Shown: one piece after another, positions 41,349-51,467 of the stretch | Numbering within the stretch: position 1 is the stretch's first letter | Layout: the number at the start of each line of letters is the position of its first letter | Assembly (NCBI RefSeq): GCF_900149695.1 | Contig: NZ_LT703003.1 | Coordinates: 2,108,001-2,172,000 of the forward strand | DNA length: 64,000 nt | DNA from: Anderseniella sp. Alg231-50 | Lineage (GTDB): Bacteria; Pseudomonadota; Alphaproteobacteria; Rhizobiales; Aestuariivirgaceae | Direction: 5' to 3' | Made by a program: the position numbers and the translations under genes | The notes under the pieces: generated by a model | Seen by the model: the letters and a program-made list of their open reading frames with translations, nothing else | Database searches by the model: none | Told to the model about the DNA's origin: nothing

Positions 41349-42266
41349 TCAGAACTTCCATTGCCGTGCTTTTGACACCACGAAATCCCTGAATACAGCG
41401 ATTCTTTTGGAATTCCGCATCTCTTCCGGATAGACAAAATAGGTGTCTATTCCCGGTGCGTCCGCGCCCAGGGAAACACGGATGAGGGGTGAGTCTTCGC
41501 CCACTATGTAATCCGGCAGAACCCCGATGCCCAGGCCGGATTCGACGGCACGCCGCAACCCGTAGATGGAATTGATCATGAAACTTGATTCACGCGGCGT
41601 TTCGCCCTCCGCTCGGCCCGCGCGCAGCAGCCAGCCGAGGTCGCTGAGGAACGTAGGCGTCGGTCCGAACGCCAGGATTTTGTGATTGTCGAGTTCTTCT
41701 GCGGTTTTCGGCAGGCCGTTCGATTGCACATAGTCCGGCGATGCATAGGCATGATTGTGCACGGTGAACAACTTGCGCTGAATCAGATCAGGCTGGGTCG
41801 GCCGGCGCAGGCGAATGGCCACGTCAGCCTCACGCATGCCAAGATCGAGCTCTTCATCGGTCAGGATCAGCTGGACCCTGATTTGCGGATACAGTTCAAT
41901 GAATTCCTGCAGGCGCGGGGTCAGCCAGATTGTGCCCAGGCCAACGGTTGTGGAAATGCGCAGGTCGCCGGTCGGTTTGTCACGACTGTCTGTAAGGCGG
42001 GTTCGCGCCGTTGCCAGTTTGGTGAACACATCATGTGCCGTGCGATACAGCATCTCACCCTGCTCGGTCAGGATCAGGCCGCGAGCATGGCGGTGAAAAA
42101 GCGTAACGTGCAGCTCCGATTCCAGGGCTGAAATCTGGCGGCTGACCGCAGATTGCGACAGGTTCAGATCGTGACCTGCGTGGGTAAAGCTGCCGGCCTC
42201 CGCCACCGCGTGGAAGATGCGCAACTTGTCCCAGTCAAAGTTGTTGTCCCGCTTTGAAAATGGCAT
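41349..42266 (-). CDS. LysR-type transcriptional regulator
   Basis: 305 residues. An N-terminal winged helix (DWDKLRIFHAVAEAGSFTHAGHDLNLSQSAVSRQI) is followed by a ligand-binding domain starting near residue 95 (GDLRISTTVGLGT). It lies behind trxB on the same strand with 17 bp between, an order often kept in alphaproteobacteria, so it may be co-transcribed with trxB. Effector and targets are unknown. Confidence 0.93.
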   Translation of the reverse strand: MPFSKRDNNFDWDKLRIFHAVAEAGSFTHAGHDLNLSQSAVSRQISALESELHVTLFHRHARGLILTEQGEMLYRTAHDVFTKLATARTRLTDSRDKPTGDLRISTTVGLGTIWLTPRLQEFIELYPQIRVQLILTDEELDLGMREADVAIRLRRPTQPDLIQRKLFTVHNHAYASPDYVQSNGLPKTAEELDNHKILAFGPTPTFLSDLGWLLRAGRAEGETPRESSFMINSIYGLRRAVESGLGIGVLPDYIVGEDSPLIRVSLGADAPGIDTYFVYPEEMRNSKRIAVFRDFVVSKARQWKF

Positions 42267-42283
42267 GGAATTCCGGCCTTGTC

Positions 42284-43249
42284 CTACTCGGCTGCCTGCG
42301 AGGCTTCGTTGCCTGCTTCAGCCAGAAATTTCTCAGCTTCAAGCGCTGCCATGCATCCCATACCGGCGGCTGTGACAGCCTGACGGTAAATGTCGTCAGT
42401 GACATCGCCGGCCGCATAGACGCCTGCAATGTCGGTGGCAGTGGAGTCGGGCTGCGTTATCAGGTAGCCGCCATTCTTCATTTCCAGCTTGCCTTCAAAC
42501 AACTCGGTCGCCGGCTTGTGGCCAATGGCAATGAAAATGCCATCGCAGGGCAGGTCTTCGACAGCTTGCGTTTTCACATTGCGCAGACGGGCCGCCGTAA
42601 CGCCAAGCGGATTTTCGTCCCCGATGACCTCATCCAGAGTGGTGTCCCACATGACCTTGACCTTCGGGTTTTCAAACAGCCGGTTTTGCAGGATGCGTTC
42701 GGCGCGGAATTCGTCGCGGCGATGAACCACCACAACTTCGGAGGCAAACCTGGTCAGGAACAAAGCTTCCTCGACCGCGGTATTGCCGCCACCCACAACC
42801 ACGACGCGTTTGTCGCGGTAGAAGAATCCGTCACACGTTGCGCAGGCGGATACGCCGAAACCCTTGAACTTTTCTTCAGTGGGCAAGCCGAGCCACTTGG
42901 CTTGCGCTCCCGTGCAGATGATCAGGCTATCACAGGTGTACTCGGCGCCGGAATCACCCTTGAGGCGAAACGGCCGCTGTTCCACATTGACATCGACTAT
43001 GTGGTCACTGACCAGGTTTGTGCCGACATGTTCGGCCTGGCCCTGCATCTGTTCCATCAGCCATGGACCCTGGATGGGGTCCGCAAATCCGGGATAGTTT
43101 TCAACGTCGGTTGTGATGGTGAGCTGACCGCCAGGCTGAATGCCGTGAATCAGGGTGGGCTCCAGCATGGCGCGTGCGGCATAGATGGCTGCCGTATATC
43201 CAGCAGGGCCAGATCCCAGAATAAGCACGCGTGAATGTTGTACGCTCAT
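42284..43249 (-). CDS. trxB: Thioredoxin reductase
   Basis: 321 residues from ATG 43249 (the frame extends to 43291 but conservation starts at [16 protein letters not shown]). FAD enzyme that reduces thioredoxin with NADPH. Redox-active CATCDG is at residue 138, NADPH site [13 protein letters not shown] follows, and [18 protein letters not shown] closes the FAD site. Length is standard. It starts the trxB-LysR unit; the roughly 250 bp to greA hold no gene. Confidence 0.97.
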   Translation of the reverse strand: MSVQHSRVLILGSGPAGYTAAIYAARAMLEPTLIHGIQPGGQLTITTDVENYPGFADPIQGPWLMEQMQGQAEHVGTNLVSDHIVDVNVEQRPFRLKGDSGAEYTCDSLIICTGAQAKWLGLPTEEKFKGFGVSACATCDGFFYRDKRVVVVGGGNTAVEEALFLTRFASEVVVVHRRDEFRAERILQNRLFENPKVKVMWDTTLDEVIGDENPLGVTAARLRNVKTQAVEDLPCDGIFIAIGHKPATELFEGKLEMKNGGYLITQPDSTATDIAGVYAAGDVTDDIYRQAVTAAGMGCMAALEAEKFLAEAGNEASQAAE

Positions 43250-43498
43250 GATTTCAGTCTCCGGCAATAATTTGATCTCTCGACGTCGCACATCTCTGCT
43301 TCGGACAGGTCATGCCCGACGATCACAAGATGCCTGAAAGGGGTGTTTTTTGCCCCGTACTCCATAACAATCTGCCACAGCCATGACCTGACCGCATAGC
43401 TTTCAGTCTGTCAGTTCACTAACAACTCACAGTTTTATTGTCACCCTGATCTGATACGGGGGTTTCCCGGTGTCAGGTTGAAGATGCCTGAAAACGAC

Positions 43499-43975
43499 TT
43501 ACTTGAACGCTATTTTCAGAATCTCGTAGCTTTTACCGCCACCCGGCGTCATCACCTCTACGCTGTCGCCAGCCGATTTGCCGATGAGGGCGCGCGCAAT
43601 CGGCGAGGAGATGGAAAGCTTGCCGGATTTCACGTCAGCTTCAAAATCACCGACAATGCGATACACCGCTTCCTTGTCCGTGTCTTCATCCACAACCGTT
43701 ACTGTCGCACCGAACTTGACAGTATCACCGCCCAGTTTCGACACGTCGATTATTTCTGCCCGGCTGATCATGTCTTCCAGCTCGGAAACCCTGGCTTCGT
43801 TCCAGCCCTGGGCTTCCTTTGCCGCATGGTACTCGGCGTTTTCCGAAAGATCGCCATGGGCACGCGCTTCCTCAATGGCCTTGATGATGCGGGGACGCTC
43901 AACAGACTTGCGGTGCTTCACTTCATCGGACATGGCGGCATGTCCTTCTGCAGTCATGGGAACTTTTTCAACCAT
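43499..43975 (-). CDS. greA: Transcription elongation factor GreA
   Basis: 158 residues, standard length. GreA stimulates RNA polymerase to cleave backtracked RNA. N-terminal coiled coil (about 1-75) contains [28 protein letters not shown] with the conserved acidic tip; the FKBP-like C-terminal domain follows ([16 protein letters not shown]). It is behind carB on the same strand, after a 260-bp gap that shows no gene. Confidence 0.97.
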   Translation of the reverse strand: MVEKVPMTAEGHAAMSDEVKHRKSVERPRIIKAIEEARAHGDLSENAEYHAAKEAQGWNEARVSELEDMISRAEIIDVSKLGGDTVKFGATVTVVDEDTDKEAVYRIVGDFEADVKSGKLSISSPIARALIGKSAGDSVEVMTPGGGKSYEILKIAFK

Positions 43976-44235
43976 CGCTACGTAATCCAGAATCTTGTTA
44001 GCCGCCCAAGCCTCAGAACTCCATGGAAGCCGTTAAGCTACCAACGCGTTCGTCTGTTGACTGTGTGCGGGAATGTTTCGGTCTGATGTAAATATGCGCA
44101 AAACAAATGCGTCCTGCAAGACCTGTTTAACGTTGATTGTCGTAGAGGAAAGCCGATCACAGGGTCATCTGTTCGGACCGGATGGAGATGTATATGGCTC
44201 CATAGCGGTGTTGCAACCCGGTTTATCGGGCCTGG

Positions 44236-47200
44236 TCAGGAGAATTTTCGGTCAAAATAGTCCTGAAGCGGCTTGACGGACAAGTCACCATGTTTGACGG
44301 CAGCAATCGCCTGGGACGCGGCGAGGGACGCGGGCAGGGTCGTGTAGTACGGGATCTTGGCCATCAGGGCCGCTCGCCGGATCGATTTTGAATCCGACAG
44401 TGCGCTTTGACCTTCCGTGGTATTGATTACCAGTTGAACCTCGCCATTTGCCATGGCATCCACAATATGCGGGCGGCCTTCCAGAACCTTGTTGACGCGC
44501 TGTGCAGAGACACCCTTTTCCGTCAGATAGCGCTGGGTCCCTCCGGTTGCGACTATCTTGAAGCCCAGATCGGCCAGTTGCCGTGCTGTGGGCAGGATGC
44601 GGGACTTGTCATGGTCGCGCACTGAAATGAACGCGGTGCCGTCAACCGGAACCGTTGTTCCGCCGCCAATCTGGCTTTTGGCAAATGCCATGGCGAAATC
44701 AGTGTCGATTCCCATGACCTCGCCGGTGGAGCGCATTTCCGGGCCGAGCACCGTATCAACACCGGGAAAGCGCGCAAACGGGAATACTGCTTCCTTGACG
44801 CCGATGTGTTTGAGCTTGTGCTTCTTCAATTTGAACGAGGCGAGCGTTTCTCCGGCCATGATGCGCGAGGCGATCTTGGCGATCGAGCGACCGACCACCT
44901 TGGCCACAAATGGTACCGTGCGCGAGGCACGCGGGTTTACTTCGAGCACATAGATATCGCCGTCCTTGATGGCAAACTGCACATTCATCAGACCGACCAC
45001 CCCGAGCGCACGCGCCAGCACGGCCGACTGGCGCTCCAGTTCATCAATGGTGGCCTTTTTGAGCGAGTAGGGCGGCAGCGAGCATGCACTGTCGCCCGAA
45101 TGGACGCCGGCTTCCTCGATATGCTGCATCACTCCGGCGACGAATACATCCTTGCCGTCACACAGTGCGTCCACATCAACCTCAATGGCATCGGACAGAT
45201 AACTGTCAATGAGAACCGGGGACGATCCGGAAACAACAACAGCCTCGTTGATGTAGCGTTTGAGATCTTCGGTGTCCCGGACGATTTCCATGGCGCGGCC
45301 GCCCAGCACATAAGACGGGCGTATAACGACCGGATACCCGATCTTTTCCGCGATCTTGACGGCTTCGGGGCCGGACTTGGCAATGCCGTTGTTCGGCTGG
45401 CGTACCTTGACCTTCTTGAGCAGGTTTGCAAACCGGTCACGATCTTCGGCCAGGTCAATGGCGTCCGGAGACGTGCCGAGAATGGGAATGCCGGCTTTTT
45501 CTATGGCGTCGGCCAGCTTGAGCGGCGTCTGGCCGCCAAACTGAACGATAACGCCGTGCAGTTCACCGTTTGCCTGCTCCGCCAGAAGAACTTCCAGCAC
45601 GTCTTCTTCGGTCAGTGGCTCAAAATACAACCGGTCCGAAGTGTCGTAGTCGGTAGACACTGTCTCTGGGTTGCAGTTGATCATGATGGTTTCATAGCCG
45701 GCATCCGACAGGGCGAACGCGGCATGGCAGCAGCAGTAATCGAACTCGATGCCCTGGCCTATGCGATTTGGCCCGCCGCCGAGAATGGCGACCTTTTTCG
45801 CATCGGATACCTGTGCCTCGTTACCATCATTGCCGGGCAGGCCAACCTCATAAGTCGAGTACATGTAAGCTGTCGGCGAAGCAAATTCGGCAGCGCAGGT
45901 GTCGATGCGCTTGTAGACCGGTTTGACCTTCAGCTTGTGACGGGCCTTGCGAACCCTGGCCTCGCTGGTACCAGCAAGGTCAGCAAGGCGCCCATCCGAA
46001 AAACCCACAGCCTTGAGCATGCGAAAATTGGCGGCATCCTTTGGCAGGCCGTGTTCGCGCACACGGTTTTCAGTCTGGATTATCGCGGACAGCTGCTCAA
46101 TGAACCACGGGTCGTACTTCGACGATTCAAACACCTGCTTTTTGGTGGCGCCGCGACGCATGCACTCGGCAACCTTGAGCAACCGGTCAGGTGTGGGCAG
46201 CGACATGGCGCGACGGAAGACGTTTTTGTCCTCATCCTTGCCATGACCTTCCAGTTCAATCTCGTCGAGGCCGGAAAGCCCGGTTTCCAGGCCGCGCAGC
46301 GCCTTTTGCAGGGATTCAGCGAACGTGCGTCCGATGGCCATCACTTCGCCGACAGATTTCATGGCGGTGGTCAGGTTGGGCCTGGAGCCGGGGAATTTTT
46401 CAAAGGCGAAGCGCGGGATCTTGGTCACGACGTAATCGATTGATGGCTCAAACGATGCCGGCGTGGCACCGCCGGTGATGTCGTTGTCCAACTCATCCAG
46501 CGTGTATCCCACGGCAAGGCGGGCCGCGACCTTGGCAATCGGAAAGCCGGTTGCCTTGGAGGCGAGCGCGGATGATCTCGAAACCCGCGGGTTCATTTCA
46601 ATAACGATGAGGCGGCCGTTGGCCGGGTTTACAGCGAACTGCACGTTGGAACCGCCGGTTTCAACACCGATTTCCCGCAGCACCGCAATGGATGCATTGC
46701 GCATCACCTGGTATTCCTTGTCGGTCAGCGTCAGAGCCGGAGCAACGGTAATCGAATCGCCTGTGTGCACGCCCATCGGATCAAGGTTTTCGATGGAGCA
46801 GATAATGATGCAGTTGTCATCGCGGTCACGCACAACCTCCATCTCAAACTCTTTCCAGCCAAGTACGGATTCTTCGACCAGCACCTCGGAAGTGGGAGAA
46901 GCCTCGACGCCGGAAAGAACGATGTCATACAACTCCTCGAGCGTGTAGGCGATGCCGCCGCCGGTGCCGCCCAGCGTAAAGGACGGACGAATAATGGCCG
47001 GCAGGCCGGTGAGTTTGTAGGCTTCAAAGGCCTGCTGCTGCGCGGTAAGACGCTGCTCTTCGCGGCGTTCAAATTCGGTTTTGGCCCATTCGGTCTTGAA
47101 TGCGGAAACTGCGTCAGGACCGTTTCCGGACGCCTGCTCGAGACCTTGTTCATAGCTCTTGCTGAAGCGTTGCTTCAGGTCTGAGGTATTGACGAAGGCG

Positions 47201-47655
47201 GAACGCGGCGTCTCCAGCCCGATCTTCTTCATGGCGGTGCGGAACAGGTCGCGGTCCTCAGCCTTGTCGATGGCCTCGGCGCGCGCGCCGATCATTTCCA
47301 CGTCCCATTTGTCCAGCACGCCCTGCTTGTTCAGTGAAAGGGCGGTGTTAAGAGCGGTCTGACCGCCCATGGTCGGCAGCAATACCAGCTTGTCACCGGG
47401 ACGTTCGGTGCGCTCCTTCTCGATAATCTTCTCAACGACGGCAGGGGTGATGGGTTCGATGTATGTCGCATGCGCAAGATCAGGGTCGGTCATGATCGTG
47501 GCCGGATTGGAGTTGACCAGGACAATGCGGTAGCCTTCGGCCTTAAGGGCCTTGCAGGCCTGGGTGCCGGAATAGTCAAACTCGCAGGCCTGGCCGATAA
47601 CTATCGGCCCTGCGCCGATAATCAGGACCGTGTCGATATCTTCACGTTTGGGCAT
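44236..47655 (-). CDS. carB: Carbamoyl-phosphate synthase large subunit
   Basis: 1139 residues from ATG 47655. Makes carbamoyl phosphate from bicarbonate, ammonia and two ATP for arginine and pyrimidine synthesis. Two homologous ATP-grasp halves are present ([20 protein letters not shown] and [20 protein letters not shown]), with an allosteric MGS-like domain at the C-terminus ([11 protein letters not shown]). An insertion of about 40 residues near 170-210 ([14 protein letters not shown]...) sits in the first ATP-grasp, as in other alphaproteobacterial CarB. carA is 8 kb away on the same strand. Confidence 0.98.
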   Translation of the reverse strand: MPKREDIDTVLIIGAGPIVIGQACEFDYSGTQACKALKAEGYRIVLVNSNPATIMTDPDLAHATYIEPITPAVVEKIIEKERTERPGDKLVLLPTMGGQTALNTALSLNKQGVLDKWDVEMIGARAEAIDKAEDRDLFRTAMKKIGLETPRSAFVNTSDLKQRFSKSYEQGLEQASGNGPDAVSAFKTEWAKTEFERREEQRLTAQQQAFEAYKLTGLPAIIRPSFTLGGTGGGIAYTLEELYDIVLSGVEASPTSEVLVEESVLGWKEFEMEVVRDRDDNCIIICSIENLDPMGVHTGDSITVAPALTLTDKEYQVMRNASIAVLREIGVETGGSNVQFAVNPANGRLIVIEMNPRVSRSSALASKATGFPIAKVAARLAVGYTLDELDNDITGGATPASFEPSIDYVVTKIPRFAFEKFPGSRPNLTTAMKSVGEVMAIGRTFAESLQKALRGLETGLSGLDEIELEGHGKDEDKNVFRRAMSLPTPDRLLKVAECMRRGATKKQVFESSKYDPWFIEQLSAIIQTENRVREHGLPKDAANFRMLKAVGFSDGRLADLAGTSEARVRKARHKLKVKPVYKRIDTCAAEFASPTAYMYSTYEVGLPGNDGNEAQVSDAKKVAILGGGPNRIGQGIEFDYCCCHAAFALSDAGYETIMINCNPETVSTDYDTSDRLYFEPLTEEDVLEVLLAEQANGELHGVIVQFGGQTPLKLADAIEKAGIPILGTSPDAIDLAEDRDRFANLLKKVKVRQPNNGIAKSGPEAVKIAEKIGYPVVIRPSYVLGGRAMEIVRDTEDLKRYINEAVVVSGSSPVLIDSYLSDAIEVDVDALCDGKDVFVAGVMQHIEEAGVHSGDSACSLPPYSLKKATIDELERQSAVLARALGVVGLMNVQFAIKDGDIYVLEVNPRASRTVPFVAKVVGRSIAKIASRIMAGETLASFKLKKHKLKHIGVKEAVFPFARFPGVDTVLGPEMRSTGEVMGIDTDFAMAFAKSQIGGGTTVPVDGTAFISVRDHDKSRILPTARQLADLGFKIVATGGTQRYLTEKGVSAQRVNKVLEGRPHIVDAMANGEVQLVINTTEGQSALSDSKSIRRAALMAKIPYYTTLPASLAASQAIAAVKHGDLSVKPLQDYFDRKFS

Positions 47656-47845
47656 GAGCACTCTTTTTGCGGATGCAGCCCAAGCCGTCGGATGGGCGGG
47701 CGCAAATTCCGTGTGAGTTACACTATCAATCCGCCCGGTGCAAAGGCCAAGCTGTCGCGCAAGGTGATTTGAGGCGGACGATCCACAGTTTGGCGATGAA
47801 TTGCACGAAATTTGCGCAGATTCGCCGGTGCAAACGGATGTTCTG

Positions 47846-48502
47846 CTATTGCTTTTCGGGAATCAGCGCTTCAAAGCCCGCGGTGTCGGAGGCCCTGACG
47901 GTAATCAGCGCGCCGCCTATGGCTTCAATTTCGCTACGCGACTTCATGATCAATTTCAGTGTCTTCATGGACAGTCCGAACGGGCCGGATACGATGAGGC
48001 GGGCTGAACCGGACGCAGAGCCGGTGAACACCTCAACGGTCAGATCGTCGCCATCTTCACCGGCATCCGTGAACACCTGCTGGGTCAGCGCGGCAATGGC
48101 CGCAAGCGCGGCTTCGCTGCCGGTGGCCGCGACAGGCCCGTTTTGTGGAAAACTGCACCGCGCTGAAACCCACTCGGGCCATTCACAGTCGTTGAGGGTG
48201 GCCAGGATGAAGGCCGACAAATCTCCAGGTTCGGGGTCGTCGGTGGATACCTGGGCCGGGACTTCCGGCACCGGTTCGGCGGTATCCGCTTCAGGTGCTG
48301 GCCGGGTAGCCTGCTGGCGATCATAGGCGTCACGGGTATCGCGCATCAACGCGCCGATAACGGCAGATGAGCGTTGTTCGATGCGCTCAGGTGAAGCTTG
48401 GCTGGCCGTTGCCGGTTCGCCGGTTGCTGACTGCCGGCTCGACGAAATGCGCTCGCGCAAGAGCTTTGAGAGCAGTGAGGTGTCAGGGGTGCCGGCGCGC
48501 AT
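47846..48502 (-). CDS. Conserved-looking hypothetical protein
   Basis: 218 residues. The first half is low-complexity and rich in alanine, proline, glutamate and arginine (about 25-95), so probably disordered. The second half ([17 protein letters not shown], then [35 protein letters not shown]) looks like a compact alpha/beta domain. No signal peptide or membrane segment. Flanked by a 190-bp gap to carB and 230 bp to the carbonic anhydrase gene. Family not recognised. Confidence 0.65.
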   Translation of the reverse strand: MRAGTPDTSLLSKLLRERISSSRQSATGEPATASQASPERIEQRSSAVIGALMRDTRDAYDRQQATRPAPEADTAEPVPEVPAQVSTDDPEPGDLSAFILATLNDCEWPEWVSARCSFPQNGPVAATGSEAALAAIAALTQQVFTDAGEDGDDLTVEVFTGSASGSARLIVSGPFGLSMKTLKLIMKSRSEIEAIGGALITVRASDTAGFEALIPEKQ

Positions 48503-48735
48503 AGGTTAGCAAATGTCCAAAAAGCCAGGTTGATGAGTTGATTGGAAACATTGCCGCCCAACAGGTAAACAAAGCGTAAATCTTTCGTTTCATTGTGGAA
48601 GCGCAGGTGTACTCGTTGAGCCGAGATGTCCGGTGATGAATGCGGATGGATTCCCGGTTTTTTCCAGATCGCTTTGCATCAAGGAGCATTTGGCCCCTGG
48701 GATCTGGCTGAAGACAACAGAGGAACATGAGAGCC

Positions 48736-49536
48736 ATGAACAAAGTGGGTTTAGCGAGTTGCATGTTTGCGTTCGGAGCAGGATTGATGGTGTCAGGTAC
48801 AGCATCTGGTCAGGACTTGTGCGTAGGATTTGGCCCGCAAACGCCACGAGATATTTCGAGCAAGCTGGGTGTAAATGCACGCAAATTCACTCTTGCGCCG
48901 CAAGCATCTGAAATGAATCTCTGTAACATTCACACTCACACAAACGCGGAACACAAAGGACCGGGTTTTACTGTACATGCCGGGCCCGGCGAGCATGGCG
49001 GTTACAAATGTAACCAGACTTCCGAACTGACTGAAGCGGAGTTGAAGCAACCGGATGCCGGAACCGCCTCGTTCAAAGGCATCAAGCCGGGCGATACGAT
49101 TGAGGTGCACTGGGTTCACTCGTCATGTGATGTCTCACCAGGCAAAGGGCTTGGTTCCTGCCTCAGTGAAAAATGCAGCAACCCCGAATTACGGGTGGAA
49201 ACCCAGGTCTTTCTGGTCGTGAACGACAAGAATGCCCTGAATTTTGCGGACTTTGCATATGCGGGCAATATCCAGAATGGATTGCATCAGCCAAAGTCGT
49301 TGCCGGAGGGAACCGGTACGCCGGTCGTTTTTGCCGGGTCCACGACAGGGCCGAAGTACACTCAATCCAAGTGTTCGCCTTTGCAGGTTACCTGGAGCGT
49401 GCGTCCGCAGTGCGCCAAGATTGACGTGAATTCACTGCACAAATGGGCCGGGGACGGCAATGTGTTCGAGGAAGATCACTCTCACGGTATTCGTCAGTTG
49501 GTGACGGCGCCGGAACTGCTGTCACCAATTGAGTGA
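48736..49536 (+). CDS. Delta-class carbonic anhydrase, exported
   Basis: 266 residues from ATG 48736 (ATG 48727 also possible). Signal peptide about residues 1-25. The motif CNIHTHTNAEHKGPGF carries the histidine pair (HxH) and a third histidine expected to bind zinc, and GEHGGYKCN, HWVHSSCDVSPGKGLGSC and the EEDHSHGIRQL end also match the delta-class family first known from marine diatoms. Exported placement would let it interconvert CO2 and bicarbonate in the periplasm. Cysteines in pairs suggest disulfides. Assigned from memory of the family pattern. Confidence 0.82.
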   Translation: MNKVGLASCMFAFGAGLMVSGTASGQDLCVGFGPQTPRDISSKLGVNARKFTLAPQASEMNLCNIHTHTNAEHKGPGFTVHAGPGEHGGYKCNQTSELTEAELKQPDAGTASFKGIKPGDTIEVHWVHSSCDVSPGKGLGSCLSEKCSNPELRVETQVFLVVNDKNALNFADFAYAGNIQNGLHQPKSLPEGTGTPVVFAGSTTGPKYTQSKCSPLQVTWSVRPQCAKIDVNSLHKWAGDGNVFEEDHSHGIRQLVTAPELLSPIE

Positions 49537-49574
49537 TACCGGATGATCTGACGCGGCGGGTCGGCGCTGGGGCC

Positions 49575-49940
49575 CTAGTCGGTCTGCCTCAGGCACCTGA
49601 TTTGCCGGAACGAGATGCAGTTGCCGGAGGTGCAGATGTTGCCGGTATCGACAAAGCGCAGTTCAGTCCCGGCCGCAGGCGAGCGCCGGGCGTAGCTCAG
49701 GGCTGTTTCATATCCGTTCCGCTGGCACCATACGGTTGCTGCAGGCTTGCCGCAGCCCCGGTCGCCTTCAAGGCAGAATGCAACCGGCTGCCCGAGATAG
49801 TCCGGTGAAGAGAACATTCTTGCAGATGTTGCCGCGTGTGCCGGAGACAGGGTGTTGAATACCAGTGCCGCAGCGATGGCGAACATCGCTGTGGAGCCGT
49901 TGGCCGGTAACAGGGCTTTTGCCTTTGAATTTCTGATCAT
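49575..49940 (-). CDS. Small exported cysteine-rich protein
   Basis: 121 residues from ATG 49940, which has AGGAA upstream; ATG 49952 and 49982 are alternatives. Signal peptide ends around AHA. The mature part has six cysteines (FCLEGDRGCGKPAATVWCQRNGY, NICTSGNCISF, IRCLRQ), likely three disulfides. The arrangement C-x(5)-C..W-C-x-x-x-GY recurs in small Hyphomicrobiales secreted proteins, but I cannot name the family. Convergent with the carbonic anhydrase gene, 38 bp apart. Confidence 0.72.
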   Translation of the reverse strand: MIRNSKAKALLPANGSTAMFAIAAALVFNTLSPAHAATSARMFSSPDYLGQPVAFCLEGDRGCGKPAATVWCQRNGYETALSYARRSPAAGTELRFVDTGNICTSGNCISFRQIRCLRQTD

Positions 49941-50146
49941 GATCGGTTCCATTCCTGATTCTTTGTTAAACACCTGTTGCAACGGTGTTTCTGTGTGTCT
50001 TTTGTGCCACAGTCTGGCAAAATCTCGCCTGAATGGTGTGTTCAGGTGCGGTTAATGCGGTGTCAAGTCTTGACGTTGGGTAGAATGTAGAGTGATTGTG
50101 GCGTCGAAGATGTGGGATTAATCACATGGCGACAGAGGAGTGGACG

Positions 50147-50734
50147 ATGCAGGCGAGAACTATTCTTTCAGCAGTGGCCATTGTTGCGGCAGCAGTCTCG
50201 ATGAATGCGGGCGTAGCGAGTGCTGAAAACCAGACCGGGTCGGTCTACAACAATGTGAGATACAATTTCGGGTCCAACACCTGGAAAATGGACTCCAAAT
50301 ACCTGCCTGCCGAAATAAACTACAGCAGTAGCGAAAAGCCGGGAACTGTTATCATCAGCACCCGCAAGAAGTATTTGTACGTGGTACAGGAAGGCGGCAA
50401 GGCGAAGCGGTTCGGCATTGGTGTCGGTCGTCGCGGTTTCCGCTGGCGTGGCGAAGAAAAAGTGTCACGAAAGGCCGAATGGCCGGCCTGGCATCCGCCG
50501 GCAGAAATGCGCGAGCGTGAGCCGCACCTGCCGGAGCGTATGGAAGGCGGCGAAGACAACCCGCTCGGCGCGCGCGCGCTTTATCTGGGCAATACACTGT
50601 ACCGGATCCACGGCACGCATCAGCCATGGACGATCGGCGAATCGGTATCATCAGGCTGTATTCGCCTGCGCAATGAAGACGTGATCTCGCTGTACGACAT
50701 GGTGAAGGTTGGCGCGAAAGTGATTGTGGATTAA
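50147..50734 (+). CDS. Exported L,D-transpeptidase (YkuD)
   Basis: 195 residues from ATG 50147 behind GAGGAG. Signal peptide (MQARTILSAVAIVAAAVSMNAGVASA). The YkuD domain contains IHGTHQPWTIGESVSSGCIRLRNEDV with catalytic His and Cys and the KYLYVVQEGGKAKRFGIGVG strand pattern. Shares the GxGRxGFxWxGE segment with the larger Tat-exported paralogue at 31408. Makes 3-3 cross-links or protein-peptidoglycan bonds in the cell wall. Confidence 0.94.
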   Translation: MQARTILSAVAIVAAAVSMNAGVASAENQTGSVYNNVRYNFGSNTWKMDSKYLPAEINYSSSEKPGTVIISTRKKYLYVVQEGGKAKRFGIGVGRRGFRWRGEEKVSRKAEWPAWHPPAEMREREPHLPERMEGGEDNPLGARALYLGNTLYRIHGTHQPWTIGESVSSGCIRLRNEDVISLYDMVKVGAKVIVD

Positions 50735-50761
50735 AACTTCCCATCTTCTTCAGATTAAGAA

Positions 50762-50797
50762 AAGGGCCCCGTCACACATGGTGTGAGCGGGGCCCTT
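50762..50797. terminator. Bidirectional terminator between LDT and the reverse unit
   Basis: Ten-base stem AAGGGCCCCG / CGGGGCCCTT continued by TCACAC / GTGTGA around an ATG loop. On the reverse strand it runs into CCCTTTTCTTAAT, so it can end the transcript of the gene at 51052. Confidence 0.85.
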
Positions 50798-50832
50798 CGA
50801 GTTTTGGCAGTCCGTCCCGGTTTGCAGGGGAG

Positions 50833-51015
50833 ATCCTCTAGGGGTCGAGAGGATTGGGGCAGGCTACCAGTCTCATACTCATTGATATAGTGAGCGTCAG
50901 AGACGAATCCAAGTCAGGGACCGGGCACACGCCAAACAAGCATGGCGAGAGGGGCGGATGGGTCATGCGGAGCTCGTCGCGACCCGGTTCCCTGACACCG
51001 TCCAGGGGCTGCCCC
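50833..51015 (-). ncRNA. Candidate structured RNA element behind a small secreted-protein gene
   Basis: A nested set of helices: ATCCTCT (50833-50839) with AGAGGAT (50848-50854); GGGGCAG (50856-50862) with CTGCCCC (51009-51015), which closes a multi-branch; inside it GTCTC/GAGAC (50870-50874 / 50900-50904) around CTCA/TGAG, and GTCAGGGACCGGG (50913-50925) with CCCGGTTCCCTGAC (50983-50996) around CGCCA/TGGCG. It lies between a reverse-strand gene stop (51052) and the terminator at 50762, so it would be a 3' structured region on that transcript or an independent RNA. The region has no credible gene. Confidence 0.5.
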
Positions 51016-51051
51016 GGACAGTGGTTCTTCAAAGGCTGTTCGTTCGATACG

Positions 51052-51255
51052 TTAAATCTCCTGACACTGGCGAAGGTCACAAGGGTCAACACTCATCATG
51101 CCGCGGATCGGCCAGTTGGGGTTGGTCTTGTAAATCACCGTGACGTTGGTTTCGTTGGTTTCCAGTGTCTGAATTGCCGGTGCTGCCATGGATGAGAAGG
51201 CTGCGAAAATCACAAGCGCGCCTGCCAGGCCTGCTGCTGTTAGTGTCTTTGTCAT
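51052..51255 (-). CDS. Small exported protein
   Basis: 67 residues with an excellent GGAGGAAGAA site before ATG 51255. Signal peptide MTKTLTAAGLAGALVIFAAFSSMAA. Mature part about 43 residues with two cysteines (VDPCDLRQCQEI), probably disulfide-linked, near its end. No family. Followed by a structured region and a terminator. Confidence 0.72.
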   Translation of the reverse strand: MTKTLTAAGLAGALVIFAAFSSMAAPAIQTLETNETNVTVIYKTNPNWPIRGMMSVDPCDLRQCQEI

Positions 51256-51467
51256 TTCTTCCTCCTTTTCGTTTCGGCAGTTGAGGGGTGCCGGAGGCCG
51301 TCTGATGAAGATCACACTAGTCGGGCAGGGCCGAATGTTGGCTGAACAGGCCGTTCATCTGCCGTTCAGGAATCAGACACATGTAGAAATGGCTGATTTT
51401 CGGGGTTTTTTGCGATGCAAGGGTGAAACCTTGAATACTTCGCCGGTTTCTGGTGTATGCACTGTTC

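Noticed and set aside
47656-47845. Attenuator or PyrR-type leader ahead of carB
   Set aside because: No clear terminator/antiterminator pair or leader peptide could be seen in this stretch.
50833-51015. tmRNA, RNase P RNA, 6S RNA or signal recognition RNA
   Set aside because: The conserved sequences of these RNAs (for example GAGGAAAGTCC of RNase P or the GGAAGG loop of SRP RNA) are absent, and the shape is branched, not a single long stem.
50854-51195. Forward ORF of 113 codons
   Set aside because: Overlaps the small secreted gene on the other strand and the structured region; residue composition looks like a chance frame.
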